64,000 nt of DNA from CALGKJ01 sp049322695 (GTDB lineage Bacteria; Bacillota; Clostridia; Lutisporales; Lutisporaceae): positions 124,001-188,000 of the forward strand of contig JBMORW010000046.1 of assembly GCA_049322695.1 (NCBI GenBank), in the 5' to 3' direction. How positions within the stretch are numbered: position 1 is the stretch's first letter; every line of letters begins with the position of its first letter. The notes under the pieces were generated by a model that saw only the letters and a program-made list of their open reading frames with translations, did not search any database and had not been told where the DNA came from. Of the stretch, positions 52,150 through 60,756 are shown piece after piece. The translations under genes were made by a program, and so were the position numbers.

Positions 52150-53004
52150 ATGTTAAGCAAATTTGACTACTACAGACCCAAGAGCCTTGCTGAAGCAGTA
52201 AGCTATCTAGAGAGCAATCCCGGTACCAAAATATTGGCCGGCGGTACCGATTTGATGGTTTTGCTTCGACGAAATGCAGAAAAGTGCGAACATATTCTAG
52301 ATATAAAAGAAATACCTGAGACAATGAAGCTAGTATATCAGGCAGGCGTTGGGCTTTTTATCGGTGCTTCAATAACAGTAAACCAAGTATCTGAATCAGA
52401 AATCATCCGCGAAAAATATCCTGCTTTGGGACAAGCAGCTGATTCTTTGGCTTCTTATCAGCTTAGAAACCGCGCTACGTTGGTAGGAAACATCTGCAAT
52501 GCTTCTCCGGGAGCTGATTTGTCCGCTCCGCTGCTGATTTATAATGCAGAGGTGCATATCGCTGGACCAAATGGCAGCAGAACTGTAAGGATTAATGAGT
52601 TTTTTACGGGAGTTAAGAAAACAGTACTTCAAAGAGATGAGATAGTAACAGGTGTTTTACTTCCTGAGGTACAAAGTGGTGATATAAGTGTATTTCAAAA
52701 GCAAGCCAGAATCAAGGGTCATGACCTGGGAATAGCAGGAGCGGCTGTACGTCTGACATCCAAAAAGGAAATACTGATAGCTATGTCAGCCGTAGCGCCA
52801 ACACCCATAAGGCTTACTAGGCTGGAAGAAATGCTTTCAGGAAAAGTGCTGACAAAGGAGCTTGCCGAATGGGTAGGCGGAGAAGTAAAAAATCACATAA
52901 AGCCAATATCGGATGTTCGTTCTTCCGCCGAGTACAGACTGCATGTTTCAGGAGTATTGGTAAAGAAGGGGCTTATAAAGCTTATTGAAAAGGGGGTTAA
53001 CTAA
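52150..53004 (+). CDS. Molybdenum hydroxylase FAD-binding subunit (CoxM/XdhB-like)
   Basis: 284 residues. FAD-binding motifs near the N-terminus: ILAGGTDLMVLLRRNAEK, with the second, IGASITVNQVSES, and a middle RNRATLVGNICNASPGADLSAPLL (TxGGN-like). It passes electrons from the 2Fe-2S subunit to an acceptor via FAD. GGGAGG precedes the ATG. First gene of a three-subunit operon of the xanthine-dehydrogenase family; the next gene starts two bases after its stop. Confidence 0.93.
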   Translation: MLSKFDYYRPKSLAEAVSYLESNPGTKILAGGTDLMVLLRRNAEKCEHILDIKEIPETMKLVYQAGVGLFIGASITVNQVSESEIIREKYPALGQAADSLASYQLRNRATLVGNICNASPGADLSAPLLIYNAEVHIAGPNGSRTVRINEFFTGVKKTVLQRDEIVTGVLLPEVQSGDISVFQKQARIKGHDLGIAGAAVRLTSKKEILIAMSAVAPTPIRLTRLEEMLSGKVLTKELAEWVGGEVKNHIKPISDVRSSAEYRLHVSGVLVKKGLIKLIEKGVN

Positions 53005-53005
53005 T

Positions 53006-53542
53006 ATGTGTGAAATGCATAATCACGAAAAAAACTGTTTTGTACATGTTGGTTCAGGTATGCCTCCAGTAGCTGTTAATTGTATTGTAAATGGGGAAGC
53101 TATTCATGCCGTAATAGATCCGACCATGACCTTGCTGAACTTCCTGCGAAATGAGCTTAAGCTTTTTGGAACCAAGGAAGGCTGCGGTGAGGGTGAATGC
53201 GGAGCATGCACGATATTGATGAATGGTAAGCCTGTTAATTCATGTCTGATACTTGCAGTAGAAGCTGAAGGAACAGATATACTGACTGTTGAGGGCTTGG
53301 CAAAGCCGGGAGAGCTATCAATATTGCAGCAGGAGTTTATCAAGCATGATGCTTTACAATGCGGCTTTTGCACACCCGGCATGCTGATGTCAGCACGTGC
53401 ATTATTGGATAGACAACCTGACCCAAGTATAGAAGAAATCAAGGAAGCTCTTGCCGGCAATTTCTGTCGTTGTACAGGATATCTTCCTATTATTGAAGCT
53501 GTATCGGCTGCAGCCAAGAGGGAAAGGGAGGAGTTGAAATGA
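53006..53542 (+). CDS. Molybdenum hydroxylase 2Fe-2S subunit (CoxS-like)
   Basis: 178 residues. Two 2Fe-2S centres are clear: GCGEGECGACTILMNGKPVNSC (plant-type) and QCGFCTPGMLMSARALL with AGNFCRCTGYLPI. It links the molybdenum site to FAD. The N-terminus is about 20 residues longer than usual and holds Cys and His residues (CEMHNHEKNCFVH), which might bind metal. ATG at 53006 has AGGGGG upstream; its stop overlaps the next gene's ATG (ATGA). Confidence 0.93.
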   Translation: MCEMHNHEKNCFVHVGSGMPPVAVNCIVNGEAIHAVIDPTMTLLNFLRNELKLFGTKEGCGEGECGACTILMNGKPVNSCLILAVEAEGTDILTVEGLAKPGELSILQQEFIKHDALQCGFCTPGMLMSARALLDRQPDPSIEEIKEALAGNFCRCTGYLPIIEAVSAAAKREREELK

Positions 53543-55896
53543 TGAAGGATACACAATACAGGCACATTGGTAAGCCTTATGACAGAAAAGAGGCACAGGA
53601 GAAGGTAACAGGCCAAGCCGCATATGTACATGACCTTGAGCTTCCAGGAATGCTTCATGCAAAATGTTTGCATTCTCCACACGCACGTGCCAGAATAGTA
53701 TCAATAGATATCAGTGAAGCCAAGGCTCTCCAGGGAGTGAAGGCTGTGCTTACAGGAGATGACGTTCCTTATCTGGTAGGCTTATACATGATAGACAAAA
53801 GGATAATTGCCAGAAAAGAAGTAAGATACCAGGGTGAAGTAGTTGCAGCTGTTGCGGCTGTAGATGAAGCTACTGCTGAAAAAGCTATTTCGCTTATTAA
53901 GGTTGAATATGAAGTGCTGCCTGCAGTACACAATATAGATGAAGCTTTAGAAGCAAAAATACTTGTTCATGATGATATAAACGAGCTGGAATATATGCAG
54001 GGAGTTTTTTTCCCGCAGCCTGATTCTAATATAGCAAGCTGGAACAAATGTAAAAAAGGTGATGTCAAAAAAGGCTTCGAGGAAGCTGACTATATAATAG
54101 AGAATGAAATGTCATTGCCGGCAGTTGCACACGTTCCTATGGAAACTCACGTGGCAATTGCACAGGCCGATCCTTATTCAAGCAAAACAAAGATATGGTC
54201 ATCTGCTCAATCGCCCTTTGCAGTACGTCAGCTGCTGGCAAAATCATTGGGAATACCAAAGGGAGATATACAGGTTATAGTACCCTATGTAGGCGGCGGC
54301 TTTGGCGGCAAGGCAGGAATCCACCTGGAACCATTGGTTACAATACTGTCAAGAGTAGCGAAGGGACGTCCGGTCAAACTGAAGGCTTCCCGTGAAGAGG
54401 AGTTCAATCAGCTTCCTACAAGAGCAGGCATGAGAGGAAGAATAAAAACCGGCGTAAAAAAGGACGGTACAATCACTGCATTGGAAATATATTATGATTG
54501 GGACAGCGGTGCGTATGCGGATTATGGTGTAAACGTAGGTAAAGCGGCGGTATACTCGGGAGCAGGTCCTTATGAAATCCATAACATAGAGCTGCATTCC
54601 CGAACAATATATACTAACAAGGTTTTCAGTACTGCTTACAGAGGCTTCGGACATCTTGAAACACACTGGACAATTGAGAGGCAAATGGATCTCATAGCAC
54701 AAAAGCTTGGTTTAGACCCGCTAGAAGTACGTATGAAAAATATACTGCGTCCGGGGTCAAGGACTATAAGCGGTGAAATCATATATGAAACCTCGGGCAG
54801 TCCGTCTGATTGTCTGGAGGCAGTTGTGAAGGAAATAGGCTGGACCGGCTATCAGACAAAGGAACAACGTGAAGCTCAAATGAAGACGGGTAAGGTACGC
54901 GGGAAAGGAATTGCATTGCTGCAAAAGGCTCCTGCCATGCCAAGCTATACATCTACTGGAGCTATCATGCAAATGGATGAGGACGGCAGAGTTAAGATAA
55001 TGATTGGCGCAATAGACATGGGACAGGGTGCAAATACCATAATGGCACAAATAGCGGCAGAAGTGCTGGATATACCGATGGAAAACGTGGAAGTGGTATG
55101 GGAAAGCGATACACATAAGAATCCCTATGACTGGAACACAGTTGCATCCAAGTACACCTTCATGGGCGGTAATGCAGTGAAAAGGGCAGCGCAGAACATG
55201 GTTAAGCAAATGAAGGAGCTTGCAGCACAGGTATTGAGATGTGATGTTGAGGAGTTAACTCATAAAGACGGATACATCGTACATGTCCATCATCAGCATA
55301 GACGCATACCATACAGCAAGCTGTCCAGAGGTTATGTATATGAAAACGGAAATGGTATAGGCGGACCGCTGGTATCTTATGGAATGTATATGGCGGATGG
55401 TTTGACAAATCTTGATCCTGAGACAGGACAAGGAACGCCTGCTCTGGACTGGACCTTTGGAGCCCATGGCGTGGAAATAGAAGTTAATGTAGAGACAGGA
55501 GAGGTTCATGTAATCAAAATAGCTTCTGCCTTTGACGTAGGCCAGGTAATCAACAAGAAGCTTATTGACGGTCAGGTAATGGGCGGAGTACTGCAGGGAA
55601 TAGGCTCAGCTCTGGTAGAAGGTTACAAGTTTAACGGAGAAGGAAGACTGATGAATCCTTCCTTTACAGATAATAAAATACCGACAGCTAAGGATATTCC
55701 GGATGAAATAGTGCCGATATACATTGAAAATCCGCAGACAGACGGTCCTTTCGGGGCACGTGGTATTGGTGAGCATCCGATGATATCAGTACCTTCAGTA
55801 ATTGGTAACGCACTTTATGATGCGTTGGGCATCAACTTCTATAAGCTGCCGTTATCTCCTGAGCAAGTGGCCCTTGCTATAGCGAAAAACAAATAA
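53539..55896 (+). CDS. Molybdenum hydroxylase large (molybdopterin) subunit
   Basis: 785 residues. Motifs: N-terminal IGKPYDRKEAQEKVTGQAAYVHDL, GGGFGGKAGIHLEP (molybdopterin contact), STAYRGFGHLETHW, GAIDMGQGANTIMAQIAAE, and the C-terminal FGARGIGEHPMISVPSVIGNA with the catalytic-type Glu. The subunit oxidises a heterocycle or aldehyde with water as oxygen source. The family includes xanthine, nicotinate, aldehyde and CO dehydrogenases; the AYRGFGH segment does not settle the substrate. It ends the operon, with a MocA-like gene 270 bp on. Confidence 0.93.
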   Translation: MMKDTQYRHIGKPYDRKEAQEKVTGQAAYVHDLELPGMLHAKCLHSPHARARIVSIDISEAKALQGVKAVLTGDDVPYLVGLYMIDKRIIARKEVRYQGEVVAAVAAVDEATAEKAISLIKVEYEVLPAVHNIDEALEAKILVHDDINELEYMQGVFFPQPDSNIASWNKCKKGDVKKGFEEADYIIENEMSLPAVAHVPMETHVAIAQADPYSSKTKIWSSAQSPFAVRQLLAKSLGIPKGDIQVIVPYVGGGFGGKAGIHLEPLVTILSRVAKGRPVKLKASREEEFNQLPTRAGMRGRIKTGVKKDGTITALEIYYDWDSGAYADYGVNVGKAAVYSGAGPYEIHNIELHSRTIYTNKVFSTAYRGFGHLETHWTIERQMDLIAQKLGLDPLEVRMKNILRPGSRTISGEIIYETSGSPSDCLEAVVKEIGWTGYQTKEQREAQMKTGKVRGKGIALLQKAPAMPSYTSTGAIMQMDEDGRVKIMIGAIDMGQGANTIMAQIAAEVLDIPMENVEVVWESDTHKNPYDWNTVASKYTFMGGNAVKRAAQNMVKQMKELAAQVLRCDVEELTHKDGYIVHVHHQHRRIPYSKLSRGYVYENGNGIGGPLVSYGMYMADGLTNLDPETGQGTPALDWTFGAHGVEIEVNVETGEVHVIKIASAFDVGQVINKKLIDGQVMGGVLQGIGSALVEGYKFNGEGRLMNPSFTDNKIPTAKDIPDEIVPIYIENPQTDGPFGARGIGEHPMISVPSVIGNALYDALGINFYKLPLSPEQVALAIAKNK

Positions 55897-56000
55897 CAAA
55901 TGCCAAAAAGCAAATACCGGTTAACAGGGTATAGGAGTCAGGGGACAGGGAATAGGGTCAGAAACTTCAGAGGATTGGAGCTGTAAACACATCGGGCCAC

Positions 56001-56027
56001 CTGCCGCCAGCCGCCAGCCACCGGCAG
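56001..56027. repeat. GC-rich element with CCGCCAG tandem and inverted ends
   Basis: CTGCCG (56001-56006) and CGGCAG (56022-56027) are inverted, with two tandem CCGCCAG copies (56004-56017) between. Preceding sequence 55941-55950 (GGGGACAGGG) is part of the same odd stretch. Base composition is unlike the surrounding A/T-rich DNA. Confidence 0.45.
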
Positions 56028-56112
56028 CTTGCAAGTCTGCTAAGCAAGAGACATAGAATAGCTGGAAATATAAAAAAATGTGGTTTAACATATGATTTGT
56101 AAGGTAAAATAT

Positions 56113-56152
56113 AGGTGTGGTATTCTAAGAATACTACACCTATTCCTTTTTT
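56113..56152 (+). terminator. Hairpin with T-run in front of the MocA-like gene
   Basis: Stem at 56113-56125 with 56129-56141, 13 pairs with one G-U, loop TAA, then ATTCCTTTTTTA. It lies 14 bases before the gene's RBS, so it is a terminator of upstream readthrough or an attenuator. Confidence 0.6.
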
Positions 56153-56166
56153 ATGAGGGTAAAGAT

Positions 56167-56796
56167 ATGGATAAAATAGCGGCTCTTATCGCAGCGGCGG
56201 GCTTTTCTTCAAGAATGAATGCATTTAAGCCCTTGCTTCCATTAGGAAGCTCAACGGTAATAGAAAACACCATAGATAGCTTTCTATGTGCAGGAGTGCT
56301 GGACATTACAATAGTGGTTGGCTATAATGCCGATAAGCTGATACCTGTACTGGAGCAGAAGAGAGTAAAATGGGTAATAAATGAAAGCTTTGCTGAGGGC
56401 ATGTATTCTTCTGTTGCAGCAGGTGTTAAATCTCTTGACACTAATATAAAAGGCTTTTTCTTTTTGCCTGCGGATATACCGTTGGTAAAAAGTCATACTA
56501 TACAAGCCATATATAAAGCATATTGCGATACCGGAAAAGCTGTCATATATCCTGTATTCAAAGGGAGACGCGGTCATCCACCCCTAATATCCTCGACGCT
56601 GTTTTCAGAGATACTTGATTATGACGGTGCAGGCGGGCTGAAGGCTTTACTTTCAAGACATAAAGAACATGCATTTTATGTGGATGTAGAGGATAAGGGA
56701 ATATTGCTCGATATGGATACATATGAGAGTTATCTGGAGCTGTGCAGACTTCGGGATATGCGAGACAAGGGGACAGGCACCTTGTCCCTGTTATGA
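56167..56796 (+). CDS. MocA-like molybdenum cofactor nucleotidyltransferase
   Basis: 209 residues, NTP-transferase fold. The N-terminal nucleotide loop is AALIAAAGFSSRMNAFKPLLPLG. Family features LPADIPLVKS (metal-binding Asp) and GRRGHPPLISSTLF follow. It would add CMP or GMP to molybdopterin so that the neighbouring hydroxylase gets its dinucleotide cofactor; the location supports this. The ATG at 56167 has GAGGG upstream. The last residues (DKGTGTLSLL) come from a short GGGACA repeat rather than the protein family. Confidence 0.82.
   Translation: MDKIAALIAAAGFSSRMNAFKPLLPLGSSTVIENTIDSFLCAGVLDITIVVGYNADKLIPVLEQKRVKWVINESFAEGMYSSVAAGVKSLDTNIKGFFFLPADIPLVKSHTIQAIYKAYCDTGKAVIYPVFKGRRGHPPLISSTLFSEILDYDGAGGLKALLSRHKEHAFYVDVEDKGILLDMDTYESYLELCRLRDMRDKGTGTLSLL
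56770..56788. repeat. GGGACA/TGTCCC hairpin at the end of the MocA-like gene
   Basis: Stem GGGACA (56770-56775) with TGTCCC (56783-56788), loop GGCACCT; it lies within the last codons of the gene and again has the GGGACA core. Confidence 0.5.
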
Positions 56797-56880
56797 TGTC
56801 AAGGAATAGAATCATTAATTGTATTTAAGTCGTTGCAACTAAAGCATAAGAGTAAACTTGAATGGAGTGAAAATTTCAAT

Positions 56881-58110
56881 ATGAAAAACAACTGGAAAAA
56901 GGATACTGCCTTATTTTTGTCCAGTCAAACCATATCACTTTTTGGTTCATCACTGGTGCAATATGCAATAATGTGGTACATAACTCTAAGTACAAAATCC
57001 GGTGTCATGATGACTGTTTCAATTATATGCGGCTTTGTGCCGACCTTCTTCCTGTCGCCCTTTGCCGGGGTATGGGCAGACCGCTTTAACAGGAAAATAT
57101 TGATAATACTATCTGATGCATTTATAGCTGTTTCAACGCTTTTGATGGCGGTCTTATTTCTGCTTGGCTACGATTTCATGTGGCTGTTATTTGTTATGTC
57201 GGCATTCAGAGCTATTGGGACAGGTATACAGCATCCGGCTGTAGGAGCCTTCTTGCCACAGATAGTTCCTGAGGATAAGCTGACAAGAGTCAATGGAATC
57301 AATGGCAGTATTCAATCAATGGTTATGCTTCTGTCTCCTGTACTTAGTGGAGCTTTGCTTACTTTTGCATCAATCGAGGCTATATTTTTTATCGATGTTA
57401 TTACTGCTGCTCTGGCGGTTGTAATATTATTTTTCTTCCTGAAGGTCGAACCCCATGCAAAGGCTCAGATTACACAGGAAATCAGCTATTTTAAGGACTT
57501 AAAGGAAGGTATCATATATATTGGGAATCACTCATATGTAAAAAGATATTTCATATTCTGCGCTGTATTCTTTTTCCTTGTAGCACCCATTGCATTCCTG
57601 ACTCCTTTGCAGGTTGCAAGAAGCTTCGGAAGTGATGTTTGGAGGCTGACGGCCATAGAAATCACCTTTTCCGTGGGAATGATGCTGGGTGGTATAATTA
57701 TTGCTACCTGGGGAGGCTTCAAGAATAAGGTGCATACAATGACCTTCTCCTGTGTAATCATAGGCTTAAGCACCTTTGCACTGGGAGTAGTAACAAACTT
57801 CTGGATTTATCTGATGTTTATGGTGACAACAGGTATCGTAATACCCTTTTTCAATACACCGTCCACAGTCTTACTGCAGGAAAAGGTTGAGCCGGATTTT
57901 CTGGGAAGGGTATTTGGTGTAATGGGTATGATTACCAGCTCCATGATGCCGCTTGGCATGCTTGTTTTTGGTCCTGCAGCGGATACTGTCAAAATAGAAT
58001 GGATGCTTATTGGCACCGGGATTCTGCTGTTTATACAAAGCTTCTTCCTGATAGGAAGCAAAGAGCTGGTAGAAGCGGGAAAACCTAAAGAAGTAGCTGA
58101 TGAAGGTTAA
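56881..58110 (+). CDS. MFS transporter (macrolide-efflux-like)
   Basis: About 409 residues with some 12 hydrophobic segments. The start LFLSSQTISLFGSSLVQYAIMWYI and the loop SPFAGVWADRFNRK after the second segment are typical of MFS drug-export proteins of the MefA/DHA3 type. The second half has similar loops (TPLQVARSFGSDVWRLTAIEI and GRVFGVMGMITSSMMPLGML). It would export drugs or small molecules using the proton gradient. ATG at 56881 has GGAGTG about 11 bases upstream. Not clearly in an operon. Confidence 0.88.
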   Translation: MKNNWKKDTALFLSSQTISLFGSSLVQYAIMWYITLSTKSGVMMTVSIICGFVPTFFLSPFAGVWADRFNRKILIILSDAFIAVSTLLMAVLFLLGYDFMWLLFVMSAFRAIGTGIQHPAVGAFLPQIVPEDKLTRVNGINGSIQSMVMLLSPVLSGALLTFASIEAIFFIDVITAALAVVILFFFLKVEPHAKAQITQEISYFKDLKEGIIYIGNHSYVKRYFIFCAVFFFLVAPIAFLTPLQVARSFGSDVWRLTAIEITFSVGMMLGGIIIATWGGFKNKVHTMTFSCVIIGLSTFALGVVTNFWIYLMFMVTTGIVIPFFNTPSTVLLQEKVEPDFLGRVFGVMGMITSSMMPLGMLVFGPAADTVKIEWMLIGTGILLFIQSFFLIGSKELVEAGKPKEVADEG

Positions 58111-58139
58111 GGAGTACAGCCTAAATAAAGGGGGATTAA

Positions 58140-58859
58140 ATGAAGAAAAGAAGTTTTTTCGTGTTTTGCATTATAGCACTAATAATGCTCACAGGGCACA
58201 CAGTATACAGAGTCATGAATTCTAGGTCTTTTCAATTACTTGGAGATATAATTGCCAAGGTTAATACAAATGAAAAGGTAGTAGCATTAACCTTTGACGA
58301 CGGACCTACAGACAGGACGGATGAAGTATTGAAGGTGCTTGAGGAAGCAGATATAAAAGCAACCTTTTTCCTGGTTGGTCAAAGTATTGAGAGCAAGCCT
58401 GAGTACGCAGAAAAAATAGTCAAAGCAGGACATGAGGTAGGGAATCATACGTACTCTCATAAAAGAATGATATTCAAACCCTATTCCTACATAAGGGGTG
58501 AAGTGGAAAAGACAGATGAACTCATAAGAAAGGCAGGCTGTCAAGGAGAGATTCTTTTCAGGCCTCCTAACGGCAAAAAACTTTTGCTGCTGCCATATTA
58601 TTTGAGCAGGAACAATAGGAAGACTGTAATGTGGAATATTGAGCCTGATTCATTCCCGGAAATAGCTTCAAGCTCGAAAAGGATTGCTGGATATGTAAAA
58701 GATAATATAAGTCCCGGTTCTATAATTCTTTTGCATGTAATGTATGAAAATAAAGAATCCAAATCACTGGAGGCAATCAAGGATATTGCTGCCAACCTCA
58801 AGAGTATGGGGTATGAGTTCAAAACTGTTTCCGAGCTTTTGGAGTATGAAGATAAATAA
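58140..58859 (+). CDS. Polysaccharide deacetylase (NodB domain), membrane-anchored
   Basis: 239 residues. A signal-anchor segment (about 5-22) is followed by the NodB domain: VVALTFDDGPTDRT (metal Asp pair), GHEVGNHTYSHKRM (zinc His pair), ILFRPPNG, and a C-terminal ILLHVMY. It acts outside the cytoplasm and probably removes N-acetyl groups from peptidoglycan or another polysaccharide; the usual R-x-P and metal ligands are present. AAAGGGGG precedes the ATG. It begins 29 bp after the MFS gene. Confidence 0.9.
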   Translation: MKKRSFFVFCIIALIMLTGHTVYRVMNSRSFQLLGDIIAKVNTNEKVVALTFDDGPTDRTDEVLKVLEEADIKATFFLVGQSIESKPEYAEKIVKAGHEVGNHTYSHKRMIFKPYSYIRGEVEKTDELIRKAGCQGEILFRPPNGKKLLLLPYYLSRNNRKTVMWNIEPDSFPEIASSSKRIAGYVKDNISPGSIILLHVMYENKESKSLEAIKDIAANLKSMGYEFKTVSELLEYEDK

Positions 58860-58869
58860 AACAGCAAAA

Positions 58870-58902
58870 AAGGCAGGGTAATCCGAGGGACTACTCTGCC
58901 TT
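58870..58902. terminator. Bidirectional hairpin terminator
   Basis: Stem 58870-58880 with 58892-58902 (11 pairs, one wobble). It lies after the deacetylase stop and overlaps the end of the minus-strand oxidoreductase gene. Confidence 0.72.
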
Positions 58903-59832
58903 ATGCATTATCATATTCTTTATTTTCAAAGCCAACTCCAGTGAACTAATTGCCGAATCAAGCCCAATTATTGTGGGTTTGTTCTCTTTACAGCAGTTTA
59001 TGACATGTTTGATGGTATCCTCATAGCAGTTGCTGTCAGGTATGGGCAGCTCTTCGCACTTATTATCTGTAAAAAGCTTAAGTGACCTTTCACACCTGTC
59101 TGCATAGCCATGCTCATAGTATTCTATAGTGCCCTTACTAAATACTGCCTCATAGCTTACGGTAAAGGGATGATACTGGGGCATCATGGATGAAGCTTCA
59201 ACAGAGACTAAAGAATTCTTATAGCTTAGCAGTGCTGTTACATGAGATTCACCTTTGTTGCAGTCAAAGCCGGCTGCTGAGATATCATAAGGCATACCGA
59301 AAAGCCATGTGATAATATCCAGCTCATGAATCATTAGACTTGTAGTTATTTTATCCAAGCTCAAGTCTCCCCAAAGCGGAGGAGTCTTTCTTCTTATATG
59401 AAGAGCCTTTAATTCTCCTAATGTGGTGCTTTGCATGGTCTCATAGATGTATGAGTATGGATATTCATGCTTGACAAACTGGTTTACAAATACTCTCCTG
59501 CAATGTTGCTCTTCAGCCTTTTTCATTGCAATCCCATCCTCTATACTCAGAGCAACGGGTGTTTCACAAAATACATGCTTACCTCTTTTCAGAGCTTCTA
59601 TGACATGTTCCTTATGTAAAGAAGTAGGTAGGCATACATCTACTAAATCAATATCCTTATCATTCAGAATATCATTAATGCTGTCTGTAATATCTATTTT
59701 CAGTTCATCCTTTAGTTTATCAAGCTTTTCCTTATTTCTGCCGAAGACCTTTATTCCGCTGACTGTATCCAGCTTGCTGTAAATACTGGCATGATAAGCA
59801 CCGAAGCCTGCTCCCAGAATACCTATTTTCAT
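58891..59832 (-). CDS. Gfo/Idh/MocA-family oxidoreductase
   Basis: About 313 residues. N-terminal Rossmann motif KIGILGAGFGAYHAS (GxGxxG). CETPVALSIEDGIAM matches the EKP-like family motif, here with ETP, and the C-terminal alpha/beta domain has GDLSLDKITTSLMIHELDIITWLFG with the catalytic-type His. It likely oxidises a sugar or cyclitol with NAD(P). ATG at 59832 has GGAGGG upstream. A palindrome in front (59877-59919) suggests control by a dedicated repressor not visible here. Confidence 0.88.
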   Translation of the reverse strand: MKIGILGAGFGAYHASIYSKLDTVSGIKVFGRNKEKLDKLKDELKIDITDSINDILNDKDIDLVDVCLPTSLHKEHVIEALKRGKHVFCETPVALSIEDGIAMKKAEEQHCRRVFVNQFVKHEYPYSYIYETMQSTTLGELKALHIRRKTPPLWGDLSLDKITTSLMIHELDIITWLFGMPYDISAAGFDCNKGESHVTALLSYKNSLVSVEASSMMPQYHPFTVSYEAVFSKGTIEYYEHGYADRCERSLKLFTDNKCEELPIPDSNCYEDTIKHVINCCKENKPTIIGLDSAISSLELALKIKNMIMHKAE

Positions 59833-59876
59833 ATTAACCCTCCATTGCATTTTTATGGTAAAATAAGTATAGCAAA

Positions 59877-59919
59877 ATATTTATGACAACTGTTTGTCAT
59901 AAATATTTGTCATAAATAT
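59877..59919. promoter_or_regulatory. Operator upstream of Gfo/Idh gene
   Basis: Perfect inverted repeat ATATTTATGACA (59877-59888) with TGTCATAAATAT (59895-59906), spacer of 6, and a third half-site TGTCATAAATAT (59908-59919, first base shared T-run) directly after it. It lies about 45 bp upstream of the start codon. The rest of 59833-60132 is A/T-rich with no gene. Confidence 0.6.
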
Positions 59920-60132
59920 ATGAAGTCTTCGACTAAAATAACTAAGTTCAGGAGATTGTATGGAAGGATTTATAAAACCTTACAAATCCGTATAGAGATT
60001 TAATGTTAAGATAAAAGCATATTAGATACAGAAGTGAAATAATGGTATAATTTTATATAGATTATAACAGGATTAACAAGAATTTTGGATCATAACGAAT
60101 AAATGAAGCTTAGGAGTCAGGGAGGTAATAAA

Positions 60133-60579
60133 ATGAAATGGGTATATCGAATATCAATTATCCTGCATGTATTTCTTGGAATAGGAGGCATGGCGGGAGG
60201 GCTTGCTGCAATTACTGATCCAATCAAGCCCTTAGGCATTTCGGCGGCAGAGACCTTGAAAAATTCGCCCTTTGACAATTTTCTGATACCCGGGATACTG
60301 CTGTTTACAGTTATAGGACTTGGTAATCTCTTTGGCGCAGTGATGTTCCGCTTTAAAACTAAGTATCAGGCATATATCAGCGGTGTACTTGCATGTGGGC
60401 TTATGATTTGGATCATAGTTCAGTGTATAATGATACTGGCTATACACGCACTTCATATCATATTCTTTGGTTATGGGTTAGTTCAGGGATTATTGGCTGC
60501 AGCAATGCTTTTTGAGAAAAAGCTTTTCCCTGCAGATATTATTACTGAAATATATAAAAAAATGACAAAATCGGTATAA
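60133..60579 (+). CDS. Small four-helix membrane protein
   Basis: 148 residues. Four hydrophobic segments (about 5-30, 52-72, 82-105, 108-132). The first is signal-anchor-like, with GMAGGLAAITDP after it; a GNLFGAVMFRFKTKYQ loop is between the second and third. GGGAGG precedes the ATG. I do not recognise the family beyond membrane proteins of unknown function. A large hairpin follows. Confidence 0.65.
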   Translation: MKWVYRISIILHVFLGIGGMAGGLAAITDPIKPLGISAAETLKNSPFDNFLIPGILLFTVIGLGNLFGAVMFRFKTKYQAYISGVLACGLMIWIIVQCIMILAIHALHIIFFGYGLVQGLLAAAMLFEKKLFPADIITEIYKKMTKSV

Positions 60580-60623
60580 ATTACAGAAGTCACTCATTAG
60601 AGTGGTTCTATGATTTATACCGA
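60571..60623. terminator. Hairpin terminator between convergent genes
   Basis: Outer stem TCGGTATAAAT (60571-60581) with ATTTATACCGA (60613-60623) and an inner stem CACTC (60591-60595) with GAGTG (60600-60604). It begins inside the last codons of the membrane protein gene. Confidence 0.65.
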
Positions 60624-60756
60624 ACTATAGCCTTTCATATTCTGCTTTTATGTGTCCAAAGACTTTCAAAAACAGACTGAAGTATGGTTATGGTGCTGTC
60701 TCTGTAGTACAGCCAGTCTTATAACATGCTGCCGCTTATTCTGCAGGCTTTGCCTG

